From: JAKITW01 sp041598875
GTDB taxonomy: Bacteria; Desulfobacterota; Desulfobulbia; Desulfobulbales; BM004
Reading direction: 5' to 3'
Assembly: GCA_041598875.1 (NCBI GenBank)
Contig: JBFHXP010000009.1
Span: forward strand, 1 to 42,038
Length of the DNA stretch: 42,038 nucleotides
Below, in pieces: positions 16,209 through 24,469 of the stretch (position 1 is the stretch's first letter; each line of letters starts with the position of its first letter). Both the position numbers and the translations under genes were made by a program. Below the pieces are notes generated by a model, which worked only from the letters and a program-made list of their open reading frames with translations, made no database searches and was not told the origin of the DNA.

Positions 16209-17036
16209 CTACTGCCATGGCGCCAGCGGCTCTTTCCGATAGCCGGCCGGCACCTTCATAAGCTCGGGAGATACCGGGTCGTTGGTAATCCGGCGAAAGG
16301 TCAGCGAACCGCTGTCACCCTGGGAGAGATTTCGCAGCTCAACCGGCACGCCTTTCAGCTCCCGGGCGGAAAGTGCGGGGATATTGACCCCGAACTGCCG
16401 GGCCACTCGCTGGCTCCTGCCGGCAAGGCGCTCATATAACTCCATAAGGGCGCGGATCGTTGCGTAATCGCCGTCATGGATCCCAAGGGCGGTTTGATCC
16501 GCCAGGCAGAGATCGGCCATGGCTGTCGCCCCCTGCATGATCCGCATCGGCCGGCACGTAACCCCGGACACCACCTTGTTCCGACCAATCGCCACCAGGG
16601 TGGTGGCCGGAGGGGGCTGGGCGGACTGGGCGATCTTGTCGAGAGAGATGCTCTCCCCGAGCAGATCCTGCCACCTCTTTCGCTCCTCGGGAGAGAGGCT
16701 GGCAACCCTCTCCGCCACCCCCTGGAGCAAAGGCTGCACCGTGCCGGCCTGCTGGTTCAGGAGTTCGACCTGCTTTTCATCCACAATGCTCACCGTGCGT
16801 TTACGGTGATCAATTACGGTGATACTTCCGGCCCAGCGGTCAAAGAGATACTCCGTGTCATTGCCACTGCCCGCGCCCTTAAAGAGAATCCTGCCGTCCT
16901 TGACAGTCATCGACTGGGTGACCGGCCTGCCCTTTGCCTCTTCCCGTGCCGAAAACTCGAGAACGGCATCCGCACGGCCGATGACCGGACTCAAGAGCAT
17001 GATCACCGAGGCCAGTGATACAAGGGATCGAAGCAT
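16209..17036 (-). CDS. DUF4412-like periplasmic protein
   Basis: 275 residues with a signal peptide ending near GRADA. The pattern AVLEFSAREEAKGRPVTQSMTVKDGRILFKGAG, then EYLFDRWAGSITVIDHRKRTVSIVDEKQ, is that of DUF4412-type proteins, beta-rich envelope proteins of unknown role; the later VVSGVTCRPMRIMQG fits too. Two cysteines lie about twenty residues apart and could form a disulfide. It starts 5 bp after the fabD stop and ends 31 bp before an intrinsic terminator, so it closes that operon. No function can be given. Confidence 0.55.
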   Translation of the reverse strand: MLRSLVSLASVIMLLSPVIGRADAVLEFSAREEAKGRPVTQSMTVKDGRILFKGAGSGNDTEYLFDRWAGSITVIDHRKRTVSIVDEKQVELLNQQAGTVQPLLQGVAERVASLSPEERKRWQDLLGESISLDKIAQSAQPPPATTLVAIGRNKVVSGVTCRPMRIMQGATAMADLCLADQTALGIHDGDYATIRALMELYERLAGRSQRVARQFGVNIPALSARELKGVPVELRNLSQGDSGSLTFRRITNDPVSPELMKVPAGYRKEPLAPWQ

Positions 17037-17041
17037 ACCTC

Positions 17042-17992
17042 CTACCCCAGCTTTTCAAGACACTCGGCAAGACCCGCCGGGGTGTCGACCTGGCAGCAGA
17101 AATACTCGGTACCCCGGGGAACAATCTTCTTGACAAGCCCACTCAACACCGTCTTCGGCCCCACCTCGATAAAGGTCCGGACCCCGCGGTCGAGCAGGGA
17201 ATGGATGGTATCGAGCCAGCGCACCGGACTGGCGACCTGCAGGGCCATGATCTCCCGAATCGCATCAGGGTTCCGCTCTTCCTGGGCGCTGACATTAAAG
17301 AGTACCGGGGTCTTGGGCGGATGAAAGGTGATCTCAGCCATGGCCTTGCGAAAATCGGGCACCGCATCTGCGAGCAGGGGGCTGTGGTTGGCAACCCCGA
17401 CCTTCAGGGGGATGATCTTGCCACCGAGTTCATGGAGGGCGTCGCTGGCCGCATCGAGCCCGGCGAAATCTCCGGATATCACCACCTGCTTATCAGTATT
17501 GTAGTTGGCGGCAACGACCCTGCCTTTTCCCTGAACCGACCGCAACACCGCGTCAACTTCCCCGACGGTCAGCCCGAGCACCGCCCTCATCCCCCCGGGA
17601 TTGCGGTCACCCTCCCGTTCCATCAGCCGGCCTCTTTCCGTCACCAGCCGCACGGTGTCCTCGGTGGAGAGAATTCCCGCGGCACAGAGGGCGCTGTACT
17701 CGCCCAGGCTGTGGCCGATAAAATAATCGCCGGTGATTCCGGCCCGGTGGACCGCCTGCCAGCAGATCAGATCAATAATGGTAATGGCCGGCTGCAGGTA
17801 CACCGCCCGGGTCAACTCCTCCATCGGACCTTCAAGACAAAGGGTCCGCAGGGGGAAACCGCTTACCCGCTCGGCCATGTCCATCAGGGCCGCCGCCTCT
17901 GGGTCGCTGTCAATAAACTCGCGTCCCATGCCGACAAACTGTGAACCCTGGCCGGGAAACATAACCGCAATACCTCTCCCGCTACTCTGCAT
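17042..17992 (-). CDS. fabD: Malonyl-CoA:ACP transacylase
   Basis: 316 residues from the ATG at 17992, which has GGAG seven bases upstream and overlaps the lspA stop by 11 bp; a start 15 codons earlier is open but lies deeper in lspA. Moves malonyl from CoA to acyl carrier protein for fatty-acid elongation. Motifs: VMFPGQGSQFVGMG, the catalytic serine in GHSLGEYSALCAAG, QVVISGDFAG and the active-site histidine in VANHSPLL. It is found away from a fab cluster, between lspA and a DUF4412-like gene. Confidence 0.94.
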   Translation of the reverse strand: MQSSGRGIAVMFPGQGSQFVGMGREFIDSDPEAAALMDMAERVSGFPLRTLCLEGPMEELTRAVYLQPAITIIDLICWQAVHRAGITGDYFIGHSLGEYSALCAAGILSTEDTVRLVTERGRLMEREGDRNPGGMRAVLGLTVGEVDAVLRSVQGKGRVVAANYNTDKQVVISGDFAGLDAASDALHELGGKIIPLKVGVANHSPLLADAVPDFRKAMAEITFHPPKTPVLFNVSAQEERNPDAIREIMALQVASPVRWLDTIHSLLDRGVRTFIEVGPKTVLSGLVKKIVPRGTEYFCCQVDTPAGLAECLEKLG

Positions 17993-18509
17993 CCTGCTGC
18001 TCCTTGTTGCTGCCCGGCAAGGCCTTTTTCCTTTCATCGAACCAGGTCCCGAGGAGAAAAAGGGCTACCCCGACGGTTATGGCGGAATCAGCGACATTAA
18101 AGGCCGGCCAGTGATATGAATTGATATAGAAATCCAGGAAATCAGTCACCGCACCGTGGCGCAACCGGTCAATGAGATTCCCAATCGCCCCCCCGCCAAT
18201 AAGCCCGATGGAGTAGGCGAACACCTTCCCCTGCTCCTTGAAATACCGGTAGCTTACCACCAGGACCACCAGGGCGATCACCGCCACGGTGACAAAAAAC
18301 AGATGACGGGCAAGGGTTTTCTCGCCGCTCAGAAAGCCAAAGGCGGCCCCGGTATTAAAGGCCAGCACCAGATTAAAAAAACCGGGCACAACCGCTTTCA
18401 CCTCATAGGGGTGGAAAACCGCGCGCACCCAGAATTTGCTCAGCTGGTCAAAAACCACCACCAGAATTACGACAAGGAACACCAGACGATCGGTTCCGGA
18501 TACTTTCAC
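17982..18509 (-). CDS. lspA: Lipoprotein signal peptidase (signal peptidase II)
   Basis: 175 residues, four membrane helices. Inner-membrane aspartyl protease that removes the signal peptide from lipidated prolipoproteins. The conserved segments are present: DQLSKFWV in helix 1, FNTGAAFGFL, GGGAIGNLIDRLRHGAVTDFLDF with the first catalytic aspartate, and FNVADSAITVG with the second. Starts 12 bp after the ileS stop; ileS-lspA is a common pairing in proteobacteria. Confidence 0.95.
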   Translation of the reverse strand: MKVSGTDRLVFLVVILVVVFDQLSKFWVRAVFHPYEVKAVVPGFFNLVLAFNTGAAFGFLSGEKTLARHLFFVTVAVIALVVLVVSYRYFKEQGKVFAYSIGLIGGGAIGNLIDRLRHGAVTDFLDFYINSYHWPAFNVADSAITVGVALFLLGTWFDERKKALPGSNKEQQDAE

Positions 18510-18521
18510 ACAGTCACCATC

Positions 18522-21317
18522 TCAGGAGTAATGCTCGGTAATCACGGTGGAGCACCGCTGACAGAGATCGGGATGGGAGTCGATTGCCCCCACCGTCTCG
18601 GACCGCATCCAGCACCGCTCACATTTCCCGGCGGAAAAAGGGGACACCGCAATAACAAGCCCTTCCAGCTCATCGCTCCGGTACGCGCCCTCGTTGCAAT
18701 CCGCCACCTGTTTCAGGGATGAAACAATGGAGATTGACTGGAGAAGCTCCCACTTGTCTGCAAGAAAATCCGCCAGGTCACCGGTAACCGCCACCCCGAC
18801 CTCAGCCTCCAGGGGATGGCCGATAACCTTGTCCCGGCGGGCGATTTCCAGCGCCCGGGTAATCTCGGCGCGAACCGCAAGCAGTCGCTTCCACTTGCCA
18901 TCCAGCGCCTGATCGAGATGGGCGTCGTTGAGCGGCTGGAACAGGGCAAATGAGGCCATCTCCTCACGCCCCTTGACCGGAGGCAGAAACTGCCATGCCT
19001 CCTCGGCGGTAAAGCTCAGCACCGGAGCCATCAGGCGGAGAATTCCGTCAAGAATGGCGTAGAGCACGCTCTGGGCGCCACGTCTTGCCGGCGACGCAGT
19101 CGGCTCGGTATAAAGGCGGTCCTTGATCACGTCAAGATAGAGCGCGCTCATGGTTACCCCGCAGAACTGGTGGATCCCCTGAATGGCCACATAAAACTCA
19201 AACTGGTCATAGGCGGCCATCGCTTTACGCTTCAGGATCTCGAACTGATGCAGGGCCCAGCGATCGATTTCGTTCAATCGTCCATACTCGACCTGATCGG
19301 CGGAAGGATCAAACCCGGCAAGGTTGCCGAGGAGAAAACGGATGGTGTTGCGTATCTTGCGGTACGACTCGGAGAGCTGCTTGAGAATCTCGTCGGATAT
19401 CTTGATATCATCCCGGTAATGCTCGCTTGCCACCCACAGCCGAAGGATCTCGGCGCCGTAGTTCTTGATGATCTCTTCCGGGGCAATGACGTTGCCCACG
19501 CTCTTGGACATTTTCTTGCCCTGGCCGTCGACCACGAAACCGTGGGTAAGCACCCCCTTGTATGGAGGGATTCCCCGGGTGCCGACCGCGGCAAGAAGGG
19601 AGCTCTGAAACCACCCCCGGTGCTGGTCGCTGCCCTCCAGGTAGAGATCAGCGGGCGAGGAAAGATCGTCGCGCTCCTCAAGCACCGCGGCATGGCTGAC
19701 CCCGGAGTCAAACCAGACATCGAGGATATCCCGCTCCCGGACAAATTCATCATGGCCGCACTGGGTACATTGAAAACCGGAACCGAGAAAATCGCTGTTC
19801 TCGTACTTGAACCAGGCATCCGCGCCCTCGGCGCGAAAGAGTTCATCGATCCGGGCCACCACCTTGGCATCCTTGACAATGGCCGTACATTTTTTGCAGG
19901 TAAAAACGGTGAGCGGCACCCCCCAGGTGCGCTGCCGGGAGAGACACCAGTCGGGCCGCGACTCGACCATGCCGTGAATCCGCTCCATGCCCCATTTGGG
20001 AGTCCAGCCCACCGTGCGGATGGCGGCGAGCGCCTTATCACGGAGACCGTTTTCCTCCATGGAGATGAACCACTGCTCGGTGGCCCGGAAGATGACCGGT
20101 TTCTTGCACCGCCAGCAATGGGGATAACTGTGGCTCAGCGCCGCCTCTTTGAGCAGCGCCCCCCGGGCGGCAAGATCATTGTTGATCAACCGGTTCGCGG
20201 CCTTGATCTCCTGGCCGGCATAGGGGCCCGCCTCTTCGGTAAAGCAGCCGCTGTCATCCACCGGGGAGAGAATCGGCAGGCCATACTTCAGCCCGCTGAG
20301 ATAATCCTCGCGGCCGTGACCAGGCGCGGTGTGGACGCAGCCGGTCCCTGCCTCCAGGGTGACATAGGGGGCAAGAATAATCAGAGACTCCCTCTCCATG
20401 AAGGGATGGCGACAGGCACGCCCCTCAATGGCCTGGGCGGAAAATGTTGCGAGTATCCCGTCGTGTTCGATGCCGCACTGGGAGCAGACACTCTCCACCA
20501 GACCTTCGGCCATCAGAAGGATCTCTTGTCCGACAGCAACCGCGGCATACGTAAAATCCGGATGAAAGGCCACTGCCAGATTGGCGGGCAGGGTCCAGGG
20601 GGTGGTGGTCCAGATCAGGGCCGACACCTTCTTGCCCGCCAGGGCGGGAACCACGTCACCGAGATCACTCTCCACCGCGAATTTGACAAAGATCGAGGGT
20701 GAGGCGTGGTCATGGTACTCAACCTCGGCCTCGGCCAGGGCGGTGCGGCATGAAGAACACCAGTACACGGGTTTCTTGCTGCGCACCACGCTGCCCGAGA
20801 GGAGAAAACGGTTGAACTCCCTGGCAATGGCCGCCTCATACCCATGGCTGATCGTAAGGTATGGATTGTCCCAGTCACCGAGAACTCCCAGGCGGCGGAA
20901 TTCAGCCTTCTGGGTCTTGATCCACTTCTCTGCGTACTTCCGGCAGGCATTGCGGATCGACAGAATCGGAAGCTCCTTTTTCCTGGCCCCCAGCTCCTTG
21001 TCGACATTGTGCTCGATCGGCAGGCCGTGGCAATCCCAGCCCGGGACATAGGGACAATGGAACCCGGCCATTCTCTTTGACTTGAGAATAATATCCTTCA
21101 GCACCTTATTAAAGGCGGTGCCGAGATGAATATGGCCGTTGGCATACGGCGGTCCGTCGTGAAGGATGTAGGCCGGACGCCCGGAAGTCCTCTTCTGGAC
21201 GTTGGCATAGATGTCTATCTGCTCCCAGCGCTTCAACATCAACGGCTCGTTCTGGGCAAGATTTGCCCGCATGTTGAACTGGGTGTGGGGCATGTTGAGT
21301 GTACTCTTATAATCCAT
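18522..21317 (-). CDS. ileS: Isoleucyl-tRNA synthetase
   Basis: 931 residues from the ATG at 21317, with AAGGAAGG five bases upstream. The frame is open for 58 more codons but that part lies in the leader and has no homology-like pattern. Class I synthetase: HIGH-equivalent HLGT at residues 64-67 within PYANGHIHLG, editing domain in the middle (TTTPWTLPANLAVAF), KMSKS in DGQGKKMSKSVGNV near residue 603, and a C-terminal zinc site CERCW...CQRC. Length is that of the bacterial form (E. coli 938). A structured leader precedes it. Confidence 0.96.
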   Translation of the reverse strand: MDYKSTLNMPHTQFNMRANLAQNEPLMLKRWEQIDIYANVQKRTSGRPAYILHDGPPYANGHIHLGTAFNKVLKDIILKSKRMAGFHCPYVPGWDCHGLPIEHNVDKELGARKKELPILSIRNACRKYAEKWIKTQKAEFRRLGVLGDWDNPYLTISHGYEAAIAREFNRFLLSGSVVRSKKPVYWCSSCRTALAEAEVEYHDHASPSIFVKFAVESDLGDVVPALAGKKVSALIWTTTPWTLPANLAVAFHPDFTYAAVAVGQEILLMAEGLVESVCSQCGIEHDGILATFSAQAIEGRACRHPFMERESLIILAPYVTLEAGTGCVHTAPGHGREDYLSGLKYGLPILSPVDDSGCFTEEAGPYAGQEIKAANRLINNDLAARGALLKEAALSHSYPHCWRCKKPVIFRATEQWFISMEENGLRDKALAAIRTVGWTPKWGMERIHGMVESRPDWCLSRQRTWGVPLTVFTCKKCTAIVKDAKVVARIDELFRAEGADAWFKYENSDFLGSGFQCTQCGHDEFVRERDILDVWFDSGVSHAAVLEERDDLSSPADLYLEGSDQHRGWFQSSLLAAVGTRGIPPYKGVLTHGFVVDGQGKKMSKSVGNVIAPEEIIKNYGAEILRLWVASEHYRDDIKISDEILKQLSESYRKIRNTIRFLLGNLAGFDPSADQVEYGRLNEIDRWALHQFEILKRKAMAAYDQFEFYVAIQGIHQFCGVTMSALYLDVIKDRLYTEPTASPARRGAQSVLYAILDGILRLMAPVLSFTAEEAWQFLPPVKGREEMASFALFQPLNDAHLDQALDGKWKRLLAVRAEITRALEIARRDKVIGHPLEAEVGVAVTGDLADFLADKWELLQSISIVSSLKQVADCNEGAYRSDELEGLVIAVSPFSAGKCERCWMRSETVGAIDSHPDLCQRCSTVITEHYS

Positions 21318-21480
21318 TTTGCCTTCCTTACCATTATACCTGAAAAAGGTCTCGAAACCGGATGAGGGGAGAACCGGCCGGAGCCGGTCCTCGTTCCGGT
21401 GAATCCCGACCAGATGAATCTTCCCGACTGAGGTCTCTGCGTTTTTCTCCCGGAAAAGAAATTTCCCGGAGAAAAATGCA
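21318..21480 (-). promoter_or_regulatory. Structured 5' leader of ileS
   Basis: About 163 nt between the likely transcript start and the ileS ATG. Two hairpins stand out. One at 21442-21476 has a 15-bp stem with a single mismatch (TTTTTCTCC arm pairing with GGGAGAAAAA), almost at the 5' end. A second at 21373-21388 has a perfect 6-bp stem ACCGGC/GCCGGT with a UCCG tetraloop on the RNA. Neither is followed by a T tract, so they are not classic terminators. No T-box sequence or isoleucine-rich leader peptide is seen. Confidence 0.45.
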
Positions 21481-21486
21481 CCCGGT

Positions 21487-21514
21487 AACATACCAACTGC
21501 GCTGCAAGTTGCAA
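21487..21514 (-). promoter_or_regulatory. Sigma-70 promoter of the ileS operon
   Basis: On the minus strand TTGCAA (21514-21509), a 16-bp spacer, then TATGTT (21492-21487). It would start RNA near 21480, giving a ~163-nt leader. It faces away from the plus-strand promoter at 21559-21587; the two -35 boxes are 44 bp apart. Confidence 0.55.
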
Positions 21515-21558
21515 GGGTAAATTTCTCCTTAAGCCCCGGTATCAGGCGGTGTTTGCAT

Positions 21559-21587
21559 TTGACATCCTCCCCGCCCCTTCCTATAGT
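21559..21587 (+). promoter_or_regulatory. Strong sigma-70 promoter in the ileS-cooC spacer
   Basis: TTGACA at 21559-21564, exactly 17 bp, TATAGT at 21582-21587. This is the closest match to consensus in the window. The next annotated gene in this direction starts at 21935, about 340 nt away, so the promoter may serve a small RNA or a long leader. Confidence 0.75.
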
Positions 21588-21593
21588 GTAGCG

Positions 21594-21691
21594 GATATGA
21601 TACAGAAATTGGCACAGCGTGCCCGTCCTGAACCTGGGTCCTTACGGACGGACACCAATTCAGTCAACGACTATCGACTGAAAGTCGATAG
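21594..21691 (+). ncRNA. Putative small RNA or leader with nested stems
   Basis: RNA from the promoter at 21559-21587 would begin near 21594. It can fold into nested stems: AATTGG (21607-21612) with CCAATT (21655-21660), and inside it CCGTCC (21623-21628) with GGACGG (21646-21651). A second hairpin follows with arms CTATCGACT (21671-21679) and AGTCGATAG (21683-21691). No T tract follows, so the 3' end is unknown. A 36-codon open frame from ATG 21597 spans the same region but has no ribosome site. No known RNA family recognised. Confidence 0.35.
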
Positions 21692-21796
21692 CTTGAGGCA
21701 CCAATAGTTACAGAGTGACAGAGAAAGTGAGACGTGAGATGCAAGATGGAATCTTTAAAAACTTTGTCACTCTGTGCCTTTGCCACTTTGTGCCTG
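21667..21796. repeat. Dispersed ~130-bp element, copy 2
   Basis: Second copy of the element at 3919-4053. It opens with a perfect 9-bp hairpin (CTATCGACT, loop GAA, AGTCGATAG) and ends TGCCACTTTGTGCCTG. In the middle it carries AAAGTGAGACGTGAGATG, wording that is also found in the purine-rich spacer upstream of ffh (14008-14031). Confidence 0.65.
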
Positions 21797-21934
21797 AACA
21801 ACGAACATGCCACTAACTGAAAGCTGACCGTCTGAAGGCAGTGGTTTTAACCTTGACGCGAGACTAATAAATCATCCCGAGTTCTCCAGGCAATGCAGGA
21901 GAACTCATCCCCAGAGAAATCCAGGAGACTGATC

Positions 21935-22693
21935 ATGCCCAAAGTAATTGCCATGGCCGGCAAGGGCGGCACCGGCAAGACAACGCTATCCGCACTGCTC
22001 ATCCACTACCTCACCAGCAACGGGCTCACCCCGGTTCTTGCGGTGGATGCCGACGCCAACTCAAATCTCAACGAGCTGCTGAACCTCAAGGTAGACATGA
22101 CCCTTGGCCAGATCCGCAAGGAACTCAAGGGCGAAATGGAGCCGGGAGTCACCCGCGACCAGTACATGGAGATGAAGGTTCATCAGGCCCTGATCGAGGA
22201 GAGAGGCTTTGACCTGGTGGTCATGGGCCAGCCCGACGGCCCCGGCTGTTACTGCGCGGCAAATCAATATCTGGCAATGACCATGGATCGCCTGGCCGAC
22301 AACTACCAGTATATTGTGGTGGACAACGAGGCGGGGATGGAGCACCTGAGCAGGATGAACATCAACCAGATCGACGTACTGCTCATCGTTTCCGACCCGT
22401 CGGCCCGGGGAATTCTTACGGCCAGAAGAATCGCCGGCCTGACCGGGCCCCTCGGAATCACAATAAAGAAACAGTGGCTGGTGGTCAACCGGGTCCCGGA
22501 TCCCATGCCGGAAGGCCTGGAGAAAAAAATCACCGAGGCGGTCGACTCGGCGGAGATGGAACTCGCCGGGACCCTGCCTAACAGCGAAGACCTGATCAAC
22601 CAGGAATTGCGCGGGGACTCCTATCTCCAACTCCCGGAAAAAAGCCCGGCGGTGGCTGCGGCCTTTGCGGTGTTCAAAAAAGTTCTTGCCTGA
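21935..22693 (+). CDS. cooC: CooC/AcsF-type nickel-insertion ATPase
   Basis: 252 residues from the ATG at 21935, with AGGAG eight bases upstream; the open frame begins 14 codons earlier without a site. MinD/ParA-fold ATPase with the deviant Walker A GKGGTGKTT at residues 9-17. The CYC pair (Cys105 and Cys107) in QPDGPGCYCAAN matches the cysteines that bind nickel at the CooC dimer interface. Members load nickel into carbon monoxide dehydrogenase or acetyl-CoA synthase. No such enzyme is encoded nearby; it stands alone between ileS and ftsE. Confidence 0.85.
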   Translation: MPKVIAMAGKGGTGKTTLSALLIHYLTSNGLTPVLAVDADANSNLNELLNLKVDMTLGQIRKELKGEMEPGVTRDQYMEMKVHQALIEERGFDLVVMGQPDGPGCYCAANQYLAMTMDRLADNYQYIVVDNEAGMEHLSRMNINQIDVLLIVSDPSARGILTARRIAGLTGPLGITIKKQWLVVNRVPDPMPEGLEKKITEAVDSAEMELAGTLPNSEDLINQELRGDSYLQLPEKSPAVAAAFAVFKKVLA

Positions 22694-22755
22694 GGGATAT
22701 GCCGTCCCTCCAGCCGGGGTTTCCGTCCTCTTCCCCTTAAATCAACAGCAAAATC

Positions 22756-22784
22756 TTGACCTCCGGAAATCCGAAGGGTACTCT
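22756..22784 (+). promoter_or_regulatory. Likely promoter of ftsE-ftsX-envC
   Basis: TTGACC (22756-22761), 17-bp spacer, TACTCT (22779-22784). Same -10 and spacing as the ffh promoter. It gives a leader of about 95 nt before ftsE. Confidence 0.5.
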
Positions 22785-22885
22785 TGAAACGTTTTTTGCT
22801 CACGGATTATTTGCCGGGGTTCCGATCTTAACCGAGGCCGGGCCCCATAAACCCGGTCGGATTTTCAGTACATCCAGGACATATC

Positions 22886-23584
22886 ATGAGTAAAGTAGCG
22901 GTGGACCTGGTCAAGGTCACAAAAATCTATCCCCCGAATATTGTAGCGCTGGAAGATGTCTCGTTAACCGTGGCCAAGGGAGAAATGGTCTTTCTCACCG
23001 GAATGAGCGGGGCGGGAAAATCCACATTGCTGAAACTGCTCTGCTGCATCGAGACCCCGAACAAGGGACTGGTGGAAGTCCTGGGCAGGGATCTCACCAA
23101 GATCAAGCCAAGGGATCTGCCGCGCCTGCGCCAGAAGGTCGGGATGGCATATCAGGACTTCAAGCTCCTCCCCGACCGTACCGTTGCCCAGAACATCGGC
23201 ATGGCCATGGATGTTGCCTTTGAAAATTTCCACAATATCCGCACCAGGGTCCGTGAACTCCTGGAAAAACTGAACCTTGAACACAAACATGATACTCTGG
23301 CCGCCAAGCTCTCCAGGGGTGAGCAGCAGCGGGTGTCCATAGCCCGCGCCCTGGCCAATTACCCCACCCTGATCCTGGCCGATGAACCCACCGGAAACCT
23401 CGACTCCACCTCCACGGGACTGGTGATGGACCTGCTCCATAACTACAGCCAGGCCGGCTGCACGATCATCATCGCCACCCATGATACCGCCATCTACCGC
23501 AAGACAAATCACCGGGTAATTGAACTGAGTTGGGGGCAGATCATATCCCAGGGCCCGTCAACTCCGTCCCAGGAGAAGCCATGA
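22886..23584 (+). CDS. ftsE: Cell-division ATP-binding protein FtsE
   Basis: 232 residues. Cytoplasmic ATPase of FtsEX, which joins the divisome and drives periplasmic activation of amidases. Walker A GMSGAGKST at residues 39-47, Q-loop in MAYQDFKLLPDRTVAQNI, Walker B LILADEPTGNLD, and H-loop ATHD. The ABC signature reads LSRGEQ (residues 142-147) instead of LSGGEQ, an arginine in place of glycine. The stop overlaps the ftsX start as ATGA, so the subunits are made in a coupled way. Confidence 0.95.
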   Translation: MSKVAVDLVKVTKIYPPNIVALEDVSLTVAKGEMVFLTGMSGAGKSTLLKLLCCIETPNKGLVEVLGRDLTKIKPRDLPRLRQKVGMAYQDFKLLPDRTVAQNIGMAMDVAFENFHNIRTRVRELLEKLNLEHKHDTLAAKLSRGEQQRVSIARALANYPTLILADEPTGNLDSTSTGLVMDLLHNYSQAGCTIIIATHDTAIYRKTNHRVIELSWGQIISQGPSTPSQEKP

Positions 23585-24468
23585 AATTTCTTGTGCACAT
23601 CATTATTCAGACCGGACGCAACCTCCAGAAGACATGGACCACGCAGCTGATGACCCTGCTCACCGTGAGCCTGTCGGTTCTGATCTTTGCCTTCTTTTAC
23701 CTGGTGTACACCAACGTGGTCCGGGCGGGTGAAAACCTTGGCGACCATCTTCGTCTCACCATTTATCTTGAAGAGGAGCCGGTTGCGGAGATGCAGGCCG
23801 AGCTGAAGAAAAAAATAAATGATTTCAACGAAGTCGAGAGTATATCCTTTACAACCAGGCAGGAGGCCTTCGAGAGGCTTGCCACCCAGCTGGGCGATGA
23901 CCGGGAAATTCTTGACGACATGGATCCCCTCTTTCTTCCCCCTTCCATAGAGATCTATCCCCGCAAGGACCTTAACAGCCTGGCGAGGATCAAGGCATTC
24001 TCCCAATACCTGGAAACCCTTCCCGGCGCGACCAAGGTCCAGTACGGGCACGGCTGGGTGGAACGGTTTCACTACTTTACCAAACTGGTCAGGGTAATCG
24101 TCTTTCTGAGCGGCGCGCTTCTTATTCTTACCACCACATTCATGGTTGCCTACACCATCCGGCTGGCCGTCCTGAACAGACAGGCCGAACTGGAAATATT
24201 GCGGCTTCTCGGCGCCACCAACAATTACATCCGCACCCCGTTTCTCCTTGAGGGCCTGCTTCAGGGGCTGCTGGGCTCCGGCATCGGACTCCTCGCCCTG
24301 CATGCACTCTTCCGCTGGATCAAGATGCTTTTTACCGGCGAGGGCATTATCCATTTATTCGAGTTTTCTTTCTTCTCGCCGGCAACCAGCGGCATGATCA
24401 TCATGGCGAGCGTTCTTCTCTGCACCGTGGGCAGCGTCTCGTCGATGCGGAAATTTCTGCGTATCTGA
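23581..24468 (+). CDS. ftsX: Cell-division protein FtsX
   Basis: 295 residues from the ATG at 23581 that overlaps the ftsE stop; the open frame runs further up inside ftsE but the overlap start is the right one. Membrane partner of FtsE: a first helix near residues 20-45, a large periplasmic loop (residues 46-165; RLTIYLEEEPVAEMQAELKKK, SITFTTRQEAFERL-type pattern) that contacts EnvC, then three helices in the C-terminal half (LVRVIVFLSGALLILTTTF and following). Length normal. One base separates it from the envC-like gene. Confidence 0.94.
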   Translation: MKFLVHIIIQTGRNLQKTWTTQLMTLLTVSLSVLIFAFFYLVYTNVVRAGENLGDHLRLTIYLEEEPVAEMQAELKKKINDFNEVESISFTTRQEAFERLATQLGDDREILDDMDPLFLPPSIEIYPRKDLNSLARIKAFSQYLETLPGATKVQYGHGWVERFHYFTKLVRVIVFLSGALLILTTTFMVAYTIRLAVLNRQAELEILRLLGATNNYIRTPFLLEGLLQGLLGSGIGLLALHALFRWIKMLFTGEGIIHLFEFSFFSPATSGMIIMASVLLCTVGSVSSMRKFLRI

Positions 24469-24469
24469 C

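Noticed and set aside
19170..20702. 510-codon plus-strand open frame inside ileS
   Set aside because: Antisense shadow in GC-rich coding DNA; ileS motifs on the other strand are complete and continuous.
21126..21143. HIGH motif of ileS reads HLGT, suggesting a damaged active site
   Set aside because: The rest of the motif (PYANGHIHLG) and KMSKS are intact, and I believe this variant occurs in related synthetases; not evidence of inactivation.
21597..21707. 36-codon open frame right after the strong promoter in the ileS-cooC spacer
   Set aside because: No ribosome site and the second half is the repeat hairpin; kept only as a remark under the putative small RNA. A nearly leaderless mRNA cannot be fully excluded.
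22692..22710. Hairpin GAGGGA/TCCCTC at the cooC stop codon as a terminator
   Set aside because: Only a 6-bp stem and no T tract follows; too weak to call.
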